DNA of 64,000 nt from Kluyvera sp036759925. GTDB lineage: Bacteria; Pseudomonadota; Gammaproteobacteria; Enterobacterales; Enterobacteriaceae. A program made the translations under genes and the position numbers. The stretch is from positions 186,001 through 250,000 of the forward strand of contig NZ_JAPKIB010000005.1 of NCBI RefSeq assembly GCF_036759925.1. Reading direction: 5' to 3'. This document shows positions 16,311 through 25,266 of this stretch, piece after piece; position 1 is the first letter of the stretch, and every line of letters starts with the position of its first letter. Below the pieces are notes generated by a model. The model made no database searches, was not told the DNA's origin, and saw nothing but the letters and a program-made list of their open reading frames with translations.

Positions 16311-17282
16311 ATGGCATGCGGCGAATTCTCCCTGATTGCCCGTTATTTTGACCGAGTACGAAACGCCCGTCTTGATGTAGAAACCGGAATCGGCGACGAC
16401 TGCGCGTTACTCAATATTCCCGAAAAACAGACCCTGGCTATCAGCACCGACACGCTGGTGGTGGGCAACCATTTCCTTCCTGATATCGACCCGGCTGACC
16501 TGGCCCACAAAGCACTGGCGGTAAACCTTAGCGATTTAGCGGCAATGGGTGCAGACCCGGCCTGGCTGACGCTTGCGTTGACGCTACCGGCGGTGGATGA
16601 AGCCTGGCTGGCGGCGTTCAGTGACAGCCTGTTTGAGCTGTTAAGCTATTACGATATGCAGTTAATTGGCGGCGACACGACCAAAGGGCCGCTGTCGATG
16701 ACGCTGGGTATTCACGGCTACGTGCCGGCGGGCCGCGCGCTAAAACGTTCTGGTGCAAAACCGGGTGATTGGATCTACGTGACCGGCACGCCCGGTGACA
16801 GCGCGGCGGGTCTGGCGTTGATTCTGAATCAGCTGACGATTGATAACCCTGAAGATGCAGCCTATCTGCGTCAGCGTCATCTTCGTCCGACGCCGCGTAT
16901 TCTGCAGGGACAAGCGCTGCGCGACCTGGCAAGCTCGGCTATCGATCTCTCCGACGGTCTGATTTCCGATCTGGGGCATATTCTTAACGCCAGCGGTGTA
17001 GGTGCTCGCATTGACCTCGATCTGCTGCCGTACTCGGATGCGCTGCGTCGCCATGTACCGCCGGAGCAGGCGTGTCGCTGGGCGCTTTCCGGTGGTGAAG
17101 ACTATGAGCTCTGTTTTACCGTTCCGGAACTGAACCGTGGCGCGCTGGAAGTGGCGCTGGGTCAACTGGGCACACCGTTTACCTGCATCGGGCAAATCAG
17201 CGCTGATGTAGAAGGACTGCATTTCACCCAGGAAGGGAAAGCGGTGCAGCTTGACTGGAAGGGATACGATCATTTTGGCTAA
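16311..17282 (+). CDS. thiL: Thiamine-monophosphate kinase
   Basis: 323 residues, close to E. coli ThiL (325). It phosphorylates thiamine monophosphate to the active cofactor. The AIR-synthase-like fold shows metal-binding D29 and D30 (GIGDDCALL), the STDTLVVGNHF substrate segment, the NLSDLAAMGA loop and SAIDLSDGLISDLGH. The last two residues of the E. coli protein are missing because the stop comes early, inside pgpA. The pgpA coding region overlaps its end by a few bases. Confidence 0.97.
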   Translation: MACGEFSLIARYFDRVRNARLDVETGIGDDCALLNIPEKQTLAISTDTLVVGNHFLPDIDPADLAHKALAVNLSDLAAMGADPAWLTLALTLPAVDEAWLAAFSDSLFELLSYYDMQLIGGDTTKGPLSMTLGIHGYVPAGRALKRSGAKPGDWIYVTGTPGDSAAGLALILNQLTIDNPEDAAYLRQRHLRPTPRILQGQALRDLASSAIDLSDGLISDLGHILNASGVGARIDLDLLPYSDALRRHVPPEQACRWALSGGEDYELCFTVPELNRGALEVALGQLGTPFTCIGQISADVEGLHFTQEGKAVQLDWKGYDHFG

Positions 17283-17766
17283 GCATGATGACGCAAAAAG
17301 CCGTCTTAATTTACGCAACCCCTGGCACTTGCTGGCAACGGGGTTTGGCAGCGGCCTGAGCCCGGTAATGCCGGGCACGGCTGGATCGATTGCCGCCATT
17401 CCCTTCTGGTACGTGCTGACGTTTCTGCCGTTGCAGCTCTATTCGCTGGTGGTGATGTTCGGTATTTGTATCGGTGTTTATATCTGCCGCCGCACGGCGC
17501 GTGATATGGGCACGCATGACCACGGTAGCATCGTCTGGGATGAGTTTATCGGCATGTGGATCACGCTGATGGCGATTCCGGTCATCAACTGGCAGTGGGT
17601 ATTGGCGGGGTTTGTGGTGTTCCGTATTTTTGATATGTGGAAACCCTGGCCTATTCGCTGGTTCGACCGAAACGTCCACGGTGGAATGGGGATTATGGTC
17701 GACGATGTTATCGCCGGGGTGATTTCGGCGGGGATACTGTTTGTGGTGGGGCATTACATTTTGTGA
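17275..17766 (+). CDS. pgpA: Phosphatidylglycerophosphatase A
   Basis: About 163 residues from a TTG at 17275, chosen because GGAAGGGA lies about 11 bases before it and the following residues (AKHDDAKSRLNLRNPWHLL) match the family. A TTG at 17251 would add 8 residues; no ATG exists. PgpA dephosphorylates phosphatidylglycerophosphate at the inner membrane. Membrane segments lie around GLSPVMPGTAGSIAAIPFW and FGICIGVYI, and the conserved IVWDEFIGMWITLMA and IFDMWKPWPIRW motifs are intact. It overlaps thiL, so expression is probably translationally coupled. Confidence 0.93.
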   Translation: MAKHDDAKSRLNLRNPWHLLATGFGSGLSPVMPGTAGSIAAIPFWYVLTFLPLQLYSLVVMFGICIGVYICRRTARDMGTHDHGSIVWDEFIGMWITLMAIPVINWQWVLAGFVVFRIFDMWKPWPIRWFDRNVHGGMGIMVDDVIAGVISAGILFVVGHYIL

Positions 17767-17771
17767 TGTTT

Positions 17772-17854
17772 CTGTAGCCCGGCCGAGCAGAGCGACGCCG
17801 GGGAGGGTACGGAGCTGCCCCGGGGTCGGCGTGACCGCCTCGCCCGGGCTACAG
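17772..17854. repeat. REP/BIME-like palindromic element
   Basis: The ends CTGTAGCCCGG and CCGGGCTACAG are inverted, and inside are two stem-forming units around GCAGAGCGACGCCGGGG and CGGGGTCGGCGTGACCGCC. Related copies are at 23603-23631 and 54412-54486. All lie in 3' intergenic gaps, typical of REP sequences. Confidence 0.8.
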
Positions 17855-17855
17855 A

Positions 17856-18830
17856 TTATTTGAACCCAACCACCGGATGCGGCTGATACGGCGCTTCCAT
17901 TGACGCAATCTGTTCCGGCGTCAGCGTAATATCCACCGCGTTCAACAGCTCATCCAACTGATCCTCGCGCGACGCCCCAATAATCGGTGCCGCAACGCCC
18001 GGTTTACTCAGCAGCCATGCCAACGCCGTCTGCGCCCGGCTGGCTTCAACTTCCTGCGCGACCCGCTCCAGTTCCCCGGCAATCTGCTCATCGTTCTCTT
18101 CGGTTGAGCTATACAGCGTTTGCCCGAACTCGTCGGAAACCAGCCTTGCCGTCGTCTCGCCCCACGGGCGCGTCAGGCGACCACGCGCCAGCGGACTCCA
18201 CGGAATCACCGCTATCCCTTCCTGAGTGCAGAGCGGCAGCATATCGCGCTCCTCTTCCCGGTAGATCAGATTGTAGTGATCCTGCATGGTGACGAACGGT
18301 GTCCAGCCGTTGGTTTTTTGCAGCGCCAGCGCGTGGGCAAACTGACGAGCGTGCATTGACGATGCGCCAATAAATCGTGCCTTGCCGGACTTCACTACCT
18401 CATCCAGCGCTTCCAGCGTCTCCTCAATGGGCGTGCGGTAGTCCCAGCGGTGAATTTGCAGCAAATCGACGTAGTCCATCCCGAGGCGCTTTAAGCTGTC
18501 GTCGATGGATCGGAGAATTTGCGCGCGGGACAGACCCTCTTCCAGATCCCCCACCTGATGGTAAACCTTGGTGGCGACCACCACTTCATCACGGCGAGCG
18601 AAATCACGTAGCGCACGGCCGACGATCTCTTCGCTGCTGCCGTCAGAATAGCTATTAGCGGTGTCGAAAAAGTTGATGCCGCCTTCGATGGCGCGCTGGA
18701 TGATGGGGCGACTGCTGTCTTCCGGAAGTGTCCAGGCGTGTTTACCCCGATCCGGTTCGCCGAAGGTCATACAACCAAGGCAAAGACGAGAGACCCGAAG
18801 GCCGGTGTGTCCTAACGTATCGTATTGCAT
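17856..18830 (-). CDS. yajO: Aldo/keto reductase YajO
   Basis: 324 residues with the complete AKR tetrad D56, Y61, K88 and H127 in a TIM barrel (FFDTANSYSDGSSEEIVG, ATKVYH, QIHRWD). NADPH-binding segments near the C-terminus (PIIGASREDQL) are present. In E. coli YajO is reported to help form 1-deoxyxylulose 5-phosphate from ribulose 5-phosphate, which fits its place beside dxs. It is the last gene of the xseB-ispA-dxs-yajO run and lies 63 bases after dxs. Confidence 0.93.
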   Translation of the reverse strand: MQYDTLGHTGLRVSRLCLGCMTFGEPDRGKHAWTLPEDSSRPIIQRAIEGGINFFDTANSYSDGSSEEIVGRALRDFARRDEVVVATKVYHQVGDLEEGLSRAQILRSIDDSLKRLGMDYVDLLQIHRWDYRTPIEETLEALDEVVKSGKARFIGASSMHARQFAHALALQKTNGWTPFVTMQDHYNLIYREEERDMLPLCTQEGIAVIPWSPLARGRLTRPWGETTARLVSDEFGQTLYSSTEENDEQIAGELERVAQEVEASRAQTALAWLLSKPGVAAPIIGASREDQLDELLNAVDITLTPEQIASMEAPYQPHPVVGFK

Positions 18831-18893
18831 GAATCAGCTCCTGCTAGCGGGTAAGCGGTTTACCTTTAAGCATAGCAGGAGCGATGGGGAGGA

Positions 18894-20756
18894 TTATGCT
18901 AGCCAGCCCGTGATCTTCGCTTCGATACCGGCGGCATCCAGGCCGAGGTCGGCTCGGGCCTCTTCCTGCGTACCCTGCGGGACGAAGAAGTCAGGCAGGC
19001 CAATATTGAGCACCGGCACTGGTTTACGATGCGCCATCAGCACGTCGTTCACGCCGCTGCCCGCACCGCCGATGATGGCGTTCTCTTCCAGCGTCACCAG
19101 CGAGTCGTGGCGCGCGGCCATTTCGAGGATCAGGCTTTCATCCAGCGGTTTGACAAAGCGCATATCCACCAGCGTCGCGTTGAGTTTCTCGGCAACGATT
19201 TCCGCCTCGGCCAGCAGGGTACCGAAGTTGAGGATCGCCAGCTTCTCGCCTTCGCGTTTCACCACCCCTTTGCCGAGCGGCAGTTTTTCCAGCGGCTGAA
19301 GTTCCGCGCCGGTACCGCAGCCGCGCGGGTAGCGTACCGCGCTTGGCCCGCTGCTGTAGTGATAGCCGGTATAGAGCATCTGGCGGCATTCGTTTTCATC
19401 GCTTGGCGTCATGATGACGAAATCCGGAATGCAGCGCAGATAGGAGATATCGAATGCCCCCTGGTGCGTCTGCCCGTCGGCGCCGACGATGCCCGCGCGA
19501 TCGATAGCGAACAGTACCGGCAGCTTCTGGATAGCCACATCGTGGATCACCTGATCGTAGGCGCGCTGCAGGAAGGTAGAGTAGATAGCCACGATCGGTT
19601 TGTAGCCGCCAATCGCCAGGCCCGCGGCGAAAGTCACCGCGTGCTGTTCGGCAATTGCCACGTCGAAATACTGGTCAGGGTATTTTTTCGAGAACGCCAC
19701 CATGCCGGAGCCTTCGCGCATCGCTGGCGTCACCGCCATCAGCTTGCTGTCTTTCGCCGCGGTTTCGCACAGCCAGTCACCGAAAATTTTCGAGTACGAC
19801 GGCAGGCCACCGCTGCTTTTTGGCAGCTTACCGCTGGTGTGATCAAACTTCGGCACCGCGTGGAAGGTAATAGGATCTTTTTCGGCCGGCTCATAGCCAC
19901 GGCCTTTTTTGGTCATGATATGCAGGAACTGCGGGCCTTTCAGGTCGCGCATGTTCTTGAGCGTATTCACCAGCCCCAGTACGTCGTGACCGTCAACCGG
20001 CCCGATGTAGTTGAAACCCAGCTCTTCAAACAGCGTGCCCGGCACCACCATGCCTTTGATATGTTCTTCGGTACGCTTCAGCAGCTCTTTAATCGGCGGT
20101 ACGCCGGAGAAGACTTTCTTGCCGCCTTCACGCAGGGAAGAGTAGAGCTTGCCGGAAAGCAGCTGCGCCAGATGGTTGTTCAGCGCGCCGACGTTCTCAG
20201 AGATAGACATTTCGTTGTCGTTCAGCACCACCAGCATATCGGGCTTGATATCGCCCGCGTGGTTCATCGCTTCAAACGCCATACCGGCGGTAATCGCGCC
20301 ATCGCCAATCACGCAGACGGTGCGACGCTGTTTGTTTTCTTTGCCCGCCGCAACCGCAATACCAATACCGGCGGAAATCGAGGTGGAGGAGTGACCGACG
20401 CTCAGCACGTCGTACTCGCTCTCGCCGCGCCACGGGAATGGGTGCAGGCCACCTTTCTGGCGAATGGTATCAATTTTGTCGCGACGGCCGGTCAGAATTT
20501 TGTGCGGATAGGCCTGATGGCCGACGTCCCAGATAAGCTGGTCGAACGGCGTATTGTAGACGTAGTGCAGCGCCACGGTGAGCTCCACCGTGCCAAGCCC
20601 GGAGGCGAAGTGTCCGCTGGAACGGCTCACGCTGTCGAGCAGGTAACGGCGCAGCTCGTCACACAGCTTCGGCAGGCTCTCTTTTGGCAGCAGACGTAAT
20701 TCCTGAGTGGAATCGACCAGCGCCAGGGTCGGGTATTTGGCAATATCAAAACTCAT
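18894..20756 (-). CDS. dxs: 1-deoxy-D-xylulose-5-phosphate synthase
   Basis: 620 residues, full length. Dxs condenses pyruvate and glyceraldehyde 3-phosphate with thiamine diphosphate, the first and flux-controlling step of the MEP isoprenoid pathway. The cofactor motif GDG (151-153) with N165, catalytic H49 (SSGHFASGLGTVEL) and the transketolase-type pyrimidine domain (AIAEQHAVTFAAGLA) are intact. It follows ispA by 18 bases, the conserved xseB-ispA-dxs order. Confidence 0.98.
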   Translation of the reverse strand: MSFDIAKYPTLALVDSTQELRLLPKESLPKLCDELRRYLLDSVSRSSGHFASGLGTVELTVALHYVYNTPFDQLIWDVGHQAYPHKILTGRRDKIDTIRQKGGLHPFPWRGESEYDVLSVGHSSTSISAGIGIAVAAGKENKQRRTVCVIGDGAITAGMAFEAMNHAGDIKPDMLVVLNDNEMSISENVGALNNHLAQLLSGKLYSSLREGGKKVFSGVPPIKELLKRTEEHIKGMVVPGTLFEELGFNYIGPVDGHDVLGLVNTLKNMRDLKGPQFLHIMTKKGRGYEPAEKDPITFHAVPKFDHTSGKLPKSSGGLPSYSKIFGDWLCETAAKDSKLMAVTPAMREGSGMVAFSKKYPDQYFDVAIAEQHAVTFAAGLAIGGYKPIVAIYSTFLQRAYDQVIHDVAIQKLPVLFAIDRAGIVGADGQTHQGAFDISYLRCIPDFVIMTPSDENECRQMLYTGYHYSSGPSAVRYPRGCGTGAELQPLEKLPLGKGVVKREGEKLAILNFGTLLAEAEIVAEKLNATLVDMRFVKPLDESLILEMAARHDSLVTLEENAIIGGAGSGVNDVLMAHRKPVPVLNIGLPDFFVPQGTQEEARADLGLDAAGIEAKITGWLA

Positions 20757-20774
20757 CTGAGACTCATTTATGGT

Positions 20775-21674
20775 TTATTTGTCGCGCAGGATGATGTAGT
20801 TCGCTAGCGCTTCCAGTGCTGTGGTATCCAGTGATTGCGCGGCCAGTTCGGTAAGAGACTGACGGGCATCGGCAATAAGGTCACTGGCTTTAGTCCGGGC
20901 TTGCTCAAGGCCCAGTAGTGCAGGATAGGTGCTCTTGCCGAGCTGCTGGTCGGCACCCTGGCGTTTTCCGAGGGTCGCAGTATCGCCCACCACATCCAGA
21001 ATGTCATCCTGAACCTGGAACGCGAGGCCGATGCTTTCGGCATACTTATCCAGTAGCGGCAGCGCCTTGCGGCCCTGTTCACCCGCGCTGAGTGCGCCCA
21101 GACGCACGGCGGCGCGGATTAGCGCACCGGTCTTATGGCGGTGGATGCGCTCCAGCATTTCAAGATTAACCTGTTGCCCCTCGGCTTCCAGATCCAGCGC
21201 TTGACCGCCGCACATACCCGCCACGCCGCTGGCGGTTGCCAGCTCGGAGAGCATTGCCAGACGATCGCGATCGGAGACCTCGTGCATCGGCGCATCACTC
21301 AGTATAGAAAACGCCAGCGTTTGTAGCGCATCCCCGGCCAGAATGGCGCTCGCCTCACCAAATTTAATATGGCAGGTCGGCTGACCGCGACGCAGGTCGT
21401 CATCGTCCATCGCCGGGAGATCGTCATGCATCAGCGAATAGGCGTGAATGCACTCAACCGCCGCTGCGGGTGCATCCAGCGTCGCGAGGCTAACGCCGAA
21501 CATCTGCCCGGTGGCGTACACCAGGAACGGACGCAGACGTTTACCGCCTAATAGTGCGCCATACTGCATGGCATCAACCAGAGGAGTGTTCTGAAACGGC
21601 AGTGGTGCAATAAAACGGCGCAGCGCGTCGTTTGCCTGCTCAACGCAGGCATTCAGCTGTTGCGAAAAATCCAT
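20775..21674 (-). CDS. ispA: Farnesyl diphosphate synthase
   Basis: 299 residues. It joins dimethylallyl/geranyl diphosphate with isopentenyl diphosphate. The first aspartate-rich motif (DDLPAMDDDD, D84 to D93) and the second (DDILD, D223, D224 and D227) bind the magnesium-diphosphates, and LGGKRLRPFLV near residue 42 is the prenyltransferase signature. The start codon comes directly after the xseB stop, without any gap, so translation is coupled. Confidence 0.98.
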   Translation of the reverse strand: MDFSQQLNACVEQANDALRRFIAPLPFQNTPLVDAMQYGALLGGKRLRPFLVYATGQMFGVSLATLDAPAAAVECIHAYSLMHDDLPAMDDDDLRRGQPTCHIKFGEASAILAGDALQTLAFSILSDAPMHEVSDRDRLAMLSELATASGVAGMCGGQALDLEAEGQQVNLEMLERIHRHKTGALIRAAVRLGALSAGEQGRKALPLLDKYAESIGLAFQVQDDILDVVGDTATLGKRQGADQQLGKSTYPALLGLEQARTKASDLIADARQSLTELAAQSLDTTALEALANYIILRDK

Positions 21675-21917
21675 TTATTCAGCGTCCGGCGTGAAAGGCT
21701 CTAGTGGGGAATCTTCGTTATCGGCCAGCAGGATCTGCACGCGTTGTTCCGCCTGTTGCAGCTTGGTCTGCCCCTGACGTGCCAGCTGCACACCACGTTC
21801 GAATTCGTTCAGCGCCTCTTCCAGAGGAAGGGAGCCGCTTTCCAGACGGTTAACAATTTGCTCCAGCTCGGTTAAAGCGGTCTCGAAACTGGCCGGGGCT
21901 TCGTTTTTCTTTGGCAT
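21675..21917 (-). CDS. xseB: Exodeoxyribonuclease VII small subunit
   Basis: 80 residues, mostly helical (SFETALTELEQIVNRLESG, the family signature). XseB subunits coat the XseA catalytic subunit, which degrades single-stranded DNA; xseA is not in this window. It is the first gene of the xseB-ispA-dxs-yajO group and is divergent from thiI across 200 bp. Confidence 0.97.
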   Translation of the reverse strand: MPKKNEAPASFETALTELEQIVNRLESGSLPLEEALNEFERGVQLARQGQTKLQQAEQRVQILLADNEDSPLEPFTPDAE

Positions 21918-22012
21918 AGTGAATGTTTGGCTCTTGTTATGTCGCGACTGCGTCTATGGTAACGGAGTCTGGGTGTGAAGCAAATAACACGCAATGGTAA
22001 GCGGGATGATGG

Positions 22013-22018
22013 TATACT
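22013..22018 (+). promoter_or_regulatory. Possible thiI -10 box
   Basis: TATACT preceded by GATGG, 100 bases before the thiI start; no clear -35 partner. The remainder of the 200-bp xseB-thiI gap shows nothing else I can name. Confidence 0.35.
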
Positions 22019-22117
22019 CCGCGTCCTGGACGCAGGTGCCCTCGCTATGAAACGGTACGCTGCGATACATCTTTTTGCCTAAAGCCCCGTCGGGCTTGCC
22101 AACGAACCATTGCCGCC

Positions 22118-23566
22118 ATGAAGTTTATCATTAAATTGTTCCCGGAAATCACCATCAAAAGCCAAACTGTGCGTTTGCGCTTTATTAAAATTTTAACCGG
22201 GAATATTCGTAACGTTCTTAAAAACTACGATGAAACGCTTGCCGTCGTTCGCCATTGGGACCACATCGAAGTGCGTTCTAAAGATGAAGACAAACGTCTG
22301 GTGCTTCGCGACGCGCTGACCCGTATTCCGGGTATCCACCATATTCTGGAAGTCGAAGACGTTCCGTTTACCTCGCTGCACAATATTTTTGAGCAGACGC
22401 TGCCGCTGTGGCGTGAAGCGCTGGAAGGTAAATCGTTCTGCGTGCGCGTTAAGCGTCGTGGTAAGCACGAATTCACGTCAATTGAAGTGGAGCGGTATGT
22501 TGGCGGCGGCCTGAATCAGCACATTGAAACGGCACGCGTGAAGCTGACTAACCCAGACGTGACCGTTAACCTCGAAATCGAGAACGACCGTCTGCTGCTG
22601 GTGAAAGGGCGCTACGAAGGCATTGGCGGCTTCCCGATTGGTACTCAGGAAGACGTGCTGTCGCTGATCTCCGGCGGCTTCGACTCCGGCGTGTCCAGCT
22701 ATATGCTGATGCGTCGCGGCTGTCGCGTGCACTACTGCTTCTTCAACCTCGGCGGCGCGGCTCATGAAATCGGCGTTCGTCAGGTCGCGCATTATCTGTG
22801 GAACCGTTTCGGTAGCTCACACCGCGTGCGTTTCGTGGCGATCAACTTCGAGCCGGTGGTTGGCGAAATTCTTGAGAAAGTGGAAGACGGCCAGATGGGC
22901 GTCGTGCTGAAGCGCATGATGGTCCGTGCGGCATCGCAAGTGGCTGAGCGCTACGGCGTACAGGCGCTGGTGACCGGTGAAGCGCTGGGTCAGGTGTCCA
23001 GCCAGACGCTGACCAACCTGCGTCTGATTGATAACGTCTCTGACACCCTGATCCTGCGTCCACTGATTTCTCACGATAAAGAGCACATCATAAATCTGGC
23101 GCGTGAAATTGGCACTGAAGACTTTGCCCGCACCATGCCGGAATACTGCGGCGTGATCTCGAAGAGCCCGACTATCAAAGCGGTGAAGGCGAAAATCGAA
23201 GCGGAAGAAGCAAACTTCGATTTTGCGATTCTGGATAAAGTGGTTGCCGAAGCGAATAACGTCGATATCCGCGAAATCGCGCAGCAGACCCAGCAAGACG
23301 TGGTGGAAGTTGAAACCGTCAGCGGCTTTAGCGACAACGACGTGATTCTGGATATCCGCTCCATTGATGAGCAGGACGATAAACCACTGAAGCTGGAAGG
23401 CGTGGAAATTGCTTCTCTGCCGTTCTACAAGCTGAGCACCCAGTTCGGTGACCTCGACCAGAGTAAAACCTACCTGCTGTGGTGCGAGCGCGGCGTGATG
23501 AGCCGCCTGCAGGCGCTTTATCTGCGTGAGCAGGGCTTCACCAATGTTAAGGTATACCGCCCATAA
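22118..23566 (+). CDS. thiI: tRNA 4-thiouridine synthase / thiamine sulfurtransferase ThiI
   Basis: 482 residues, the E. coli length. ThiI transfers sulfur from IscS to tRNA uridine 8 and to the thiazole pathway. Domains are an N-terminal ferredoxin-like fold, THUMP (about 60-165), a PP-loop ATP pyrophosphatase (SGGFDSGVSSYML near 188) and a C-terminal rhodanese domain. Catalytic C344 (EYCGVISKSP) and C456 (LLWCERGVMSRL) are both present. It ends at a bidirectional terminator and a REP element. Confidence 0.97.
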   Translation: MKFIIKLFPEITIKSQTVRLRFIKILTGNIRNVLKNYDETLAVVRHWDHIEVRSKDEDKRLVLRDALTRIPGIHHILEVEDVPFTSLHNIFEQTLPLWREALEGKSFCVRVKRRGKHEFTSIEVERYVGGGLNQHIETARVKLTNPDVTVNLEIENDRLLLVKGRYEGIGGFPIGTQEDVLSLISGGFDSGVSSYMLMRRGCRVHYCFFNLGGAAHEIGVRQVAHYLWNRFGSSHRVRFVAINFEPVVGEILEKVEDGQMGVVLKRMMVRAASQVAERYGVQALVTGEALGQVSSQTLTNLRLIDNVSDTLILRPLISHDKEHIINLAREIGTEDFARTMPEYCGVISKSPTIKAVKAKIEAEEANFDFAILDKVVAEANNVDIREIAQQTQQDVVEVETVSGFSDNDVILDIRSIDEQDDKPLKLEGVEIASLPFYKLSTQFGDLDQSKTYLLWCERGVMSRLQALYLREQGFTNVKVYRP

Positions 23567-23568
23567 CT

Positions 23569-23597
23569 AAAAAAACCGGCCTGGCCGGTTTTTTTAT
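23569..23597. terminator. Terminator after thiI
   Basis: ACCGG and CCGGT flank a short loop, with seven A before and seven T after, so it can work in both directions (thiI and yajL). Confidence 0.8.
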
Positions 23598-23602
23598 ATC
23601 AG

Positions 23603-23631
23603 GTAGCCCGGCTGAGCAGAGCGACGCCGGG
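23603..23631. repeat. REP-like unit between thiI and yajL
   Basis: GTAGCCCGGCTGAGCAGAGC continues to CGACGCCGGG, nearly identical to the first half of the element at 17772. Confidence 0.75.
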
Positions 23632-23639
23632 TTTTGCAC

Positions 23640-24233
23640 CTACTCTTCGTAAAAGTTATAAATCCCCGCCGCCATCACCAGCTGCGACGCAATCTCATAC
23701 GCTTTTTCACGCCCGACCAGCAGGTCGATAATCTTCAGCCCGAAATCAATCGATGTGCCCGGCCCCTGGCTGGTTAGCAGGTTGACGCGCGGGTCCCAGA
23801 CCACACGCTTATCCTGCCACTGACCTTCAGGGATTTGGTCTTTCAGCGCCGGGAAACCGGTCATATTGCCGATAGGGAAGAGCTCATGGGGCACCAGCAC
23901 GGTGGCGGCGGCTGCGCAGATAGCGGCGACAATACGCCCGGAGTTGTGAAACTGTCTCACCGTCTCGACCAGCAGAGGGCTATCGCGGAAGCACTCCGCG
24001 CCTTTAATGCCGCCCGGCAGGATGATGATATCGAAATCACCGTCTGCCACTTCAACCAGCGGGGCATCGGCCAGCAGTTTAACGCCGCGGGAGCAGGTAA
24101 TGGTCAGGTTGCCATCACTGGCGACGCTGGCGGTGGTGACGCTGATGCCGCCACGCACTAACAGATCGATAGTGGTGACGGCTTCCATCTCTTCACTACC
24201 AGGAGCGAGGCAAATCAGTGCCGACGCGCTCAT
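23640..24233 (-). CDS. yajL: DJ-1 family protein deglycase/chaperone YajL
   Basis: 197 residues from the ATG at 24233 (MSASALICLAPGSEEMEAVT), the conserved start. The nucleophilic cysteine is C106 (VAAICAAAATV) at the DJ-1 nucleophile elbow, with E15 nearby. Reported roles in E. coli are oxidative-stress protection, chaperone activity and repair of glyoxal-modified proteins. Residue 109 is Ala where E. coli YajL has Pro. The start lies inside the end of panE (38-base overlap), as in E. coli, so translation is coupled. Confidence 0.95.
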   Translation of the reverse strand: MSASALICLAPGSEEMEAVTTIDLLVRGGISVTTASVASDGNLTITCSRGVKLLADAPLVEVADGDFDIIILPGGIKGAECFRDSPLLVETVRQFHNSGRIVAAICAAAATVLVPHELFPIGNMTGFPALKDQIPEGQWQDKRVVWDPRVNLLTSQGPGTSIDFGLKIIDLLVGREKAYEIASQLVMAAGIYNFYEE

Positions 24234-25107
24234 ATTCACTCTCCTTACGTTTAACCTGTTCATACAGGCGAGTATTTTCCGGCACCGGAATGCCGTGCGC
24301 CCGTGCGCGCTTGAGCAGGAAACCGGTGATATAGTCGATTTCCGTATGCCGAAGCGCGCGGATGTCCTGCAGCATGGAGGAAATGTTCTCCGCCGTCAGA
24401 TCGATCACCTGGTTAACATAAAATAACAGACTTTCCGGAGAGGTATGAAACCCTTCCCGCGTCATGGTCATTGCCACTTCATCGCAAATACGCGCCACCT
24501 GCTCCTGATGATGACGAAGTTCACCGTTAGAGCAGTTCATCAGCGCCGTCATCGGATTAATCACGCAGTTTACGGCGAGCTTACGCCACATGGCGGAGTG
24601 AATATTGTCGTGCCAGGCAACGTCCGGCAACACCTCCTGGAGGATTTCCGCCAGCTGGCTGTAGTCGTCATCGTAGCATTTGGCCGGGCCGATGTGGGTG
24701 GTGCCGTTGGCGACATGAATAATGATATTGCCGTCGCGGCGGGCGGCCTGCGTGGTTGCCCCAAGCAGAATCGGTTGATGTAGGCCGTTAAGCTCCTGCA
24801 GCGTCCCCATACCGTTATGAATCAGCAAAATGGGCGTTGTTGCCGGAAGCGTCGCCGCCAGGCTTCTGACCGCGTCTGACACCTGCCAGGCTTTGAGGGT
24901 CACCAGCAGCAGATCGCTCTGCGCCAGGAAGTCAGGGTCATTGGCGATAAATGAGTGGTTGAATACGCTACCGTCCAATTCCATCACGTTGACGCTACAG
25001 TAGGGCTGAGGTACGCGTAGCCATCCTTGTACTTCAAATCCTTTTTTATGGAGCGCGGTCATCCAGAGCTGGCCAAGCGCACCACATCCCAAAACGGTAA
25101 TTTTCAA
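24196..25107 (-). CDS. panE: 2-dehydropantoate 2-reductase
   Basis: 303 residues. PanE reduces ketopantoate to pantoate with NADPH in coenzyme A synthesis. The Rossmann motif GCGALG is at 7-12, and the C-terminal helical domain contains the catalytic lysine segment WRKLAVNCVINPMTAL. The family length is 303 in E. coli. It is divergent from yajQ across a 159-bp gap and overlaps yajL. Confidence 0.97.
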   Translation of the reverse strand: MKITVLGCGALGQLWMTALHKKGFEVQGWLRVPQPYCSVNVMELDGSVFNHSFIANDPDFLAQSDLLLVTLKAWQVSDAVRSLAATLPATTPILLIHNGMGTLQELNGLHQPILLGATTQAARRDGNIIIHVANGTTHIGPAKCYDDDYSQLAEILQEVLPDVAWHDNIHSAMWRKLAVNCVINPMTALMNCSNGELRHHQEQVARICDEVAMTMTREGFHTSPESLLFYVNQVIDLTAENISSMLQDIRALRHTEIDYITGFLLKRARAHGIPVPENTRLYEQVKRKESEYERVGTDLPRSW

Positions 25108-25266
25108 ACATCCTCCTTACCACACCAGATGCTGCTGGTATGTCATACTTCACGCGAGCACTCGAATGAGTATAGCGTTATCAACTAAGCTTCCGGGGAT
25201 AACAAGTTGAGTTATGCCGTGTTGCAGGTATTATGCAACGCAAAAGAAACTAAGGGAGGGGAAAAG

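Noticed and set aside
19029..20699. 556-codon plus-strand frame across dxs
   Set aside because: Shadow of dxs on the other strand; His/Arg/Phe-rich with no domain and no ribosome site.
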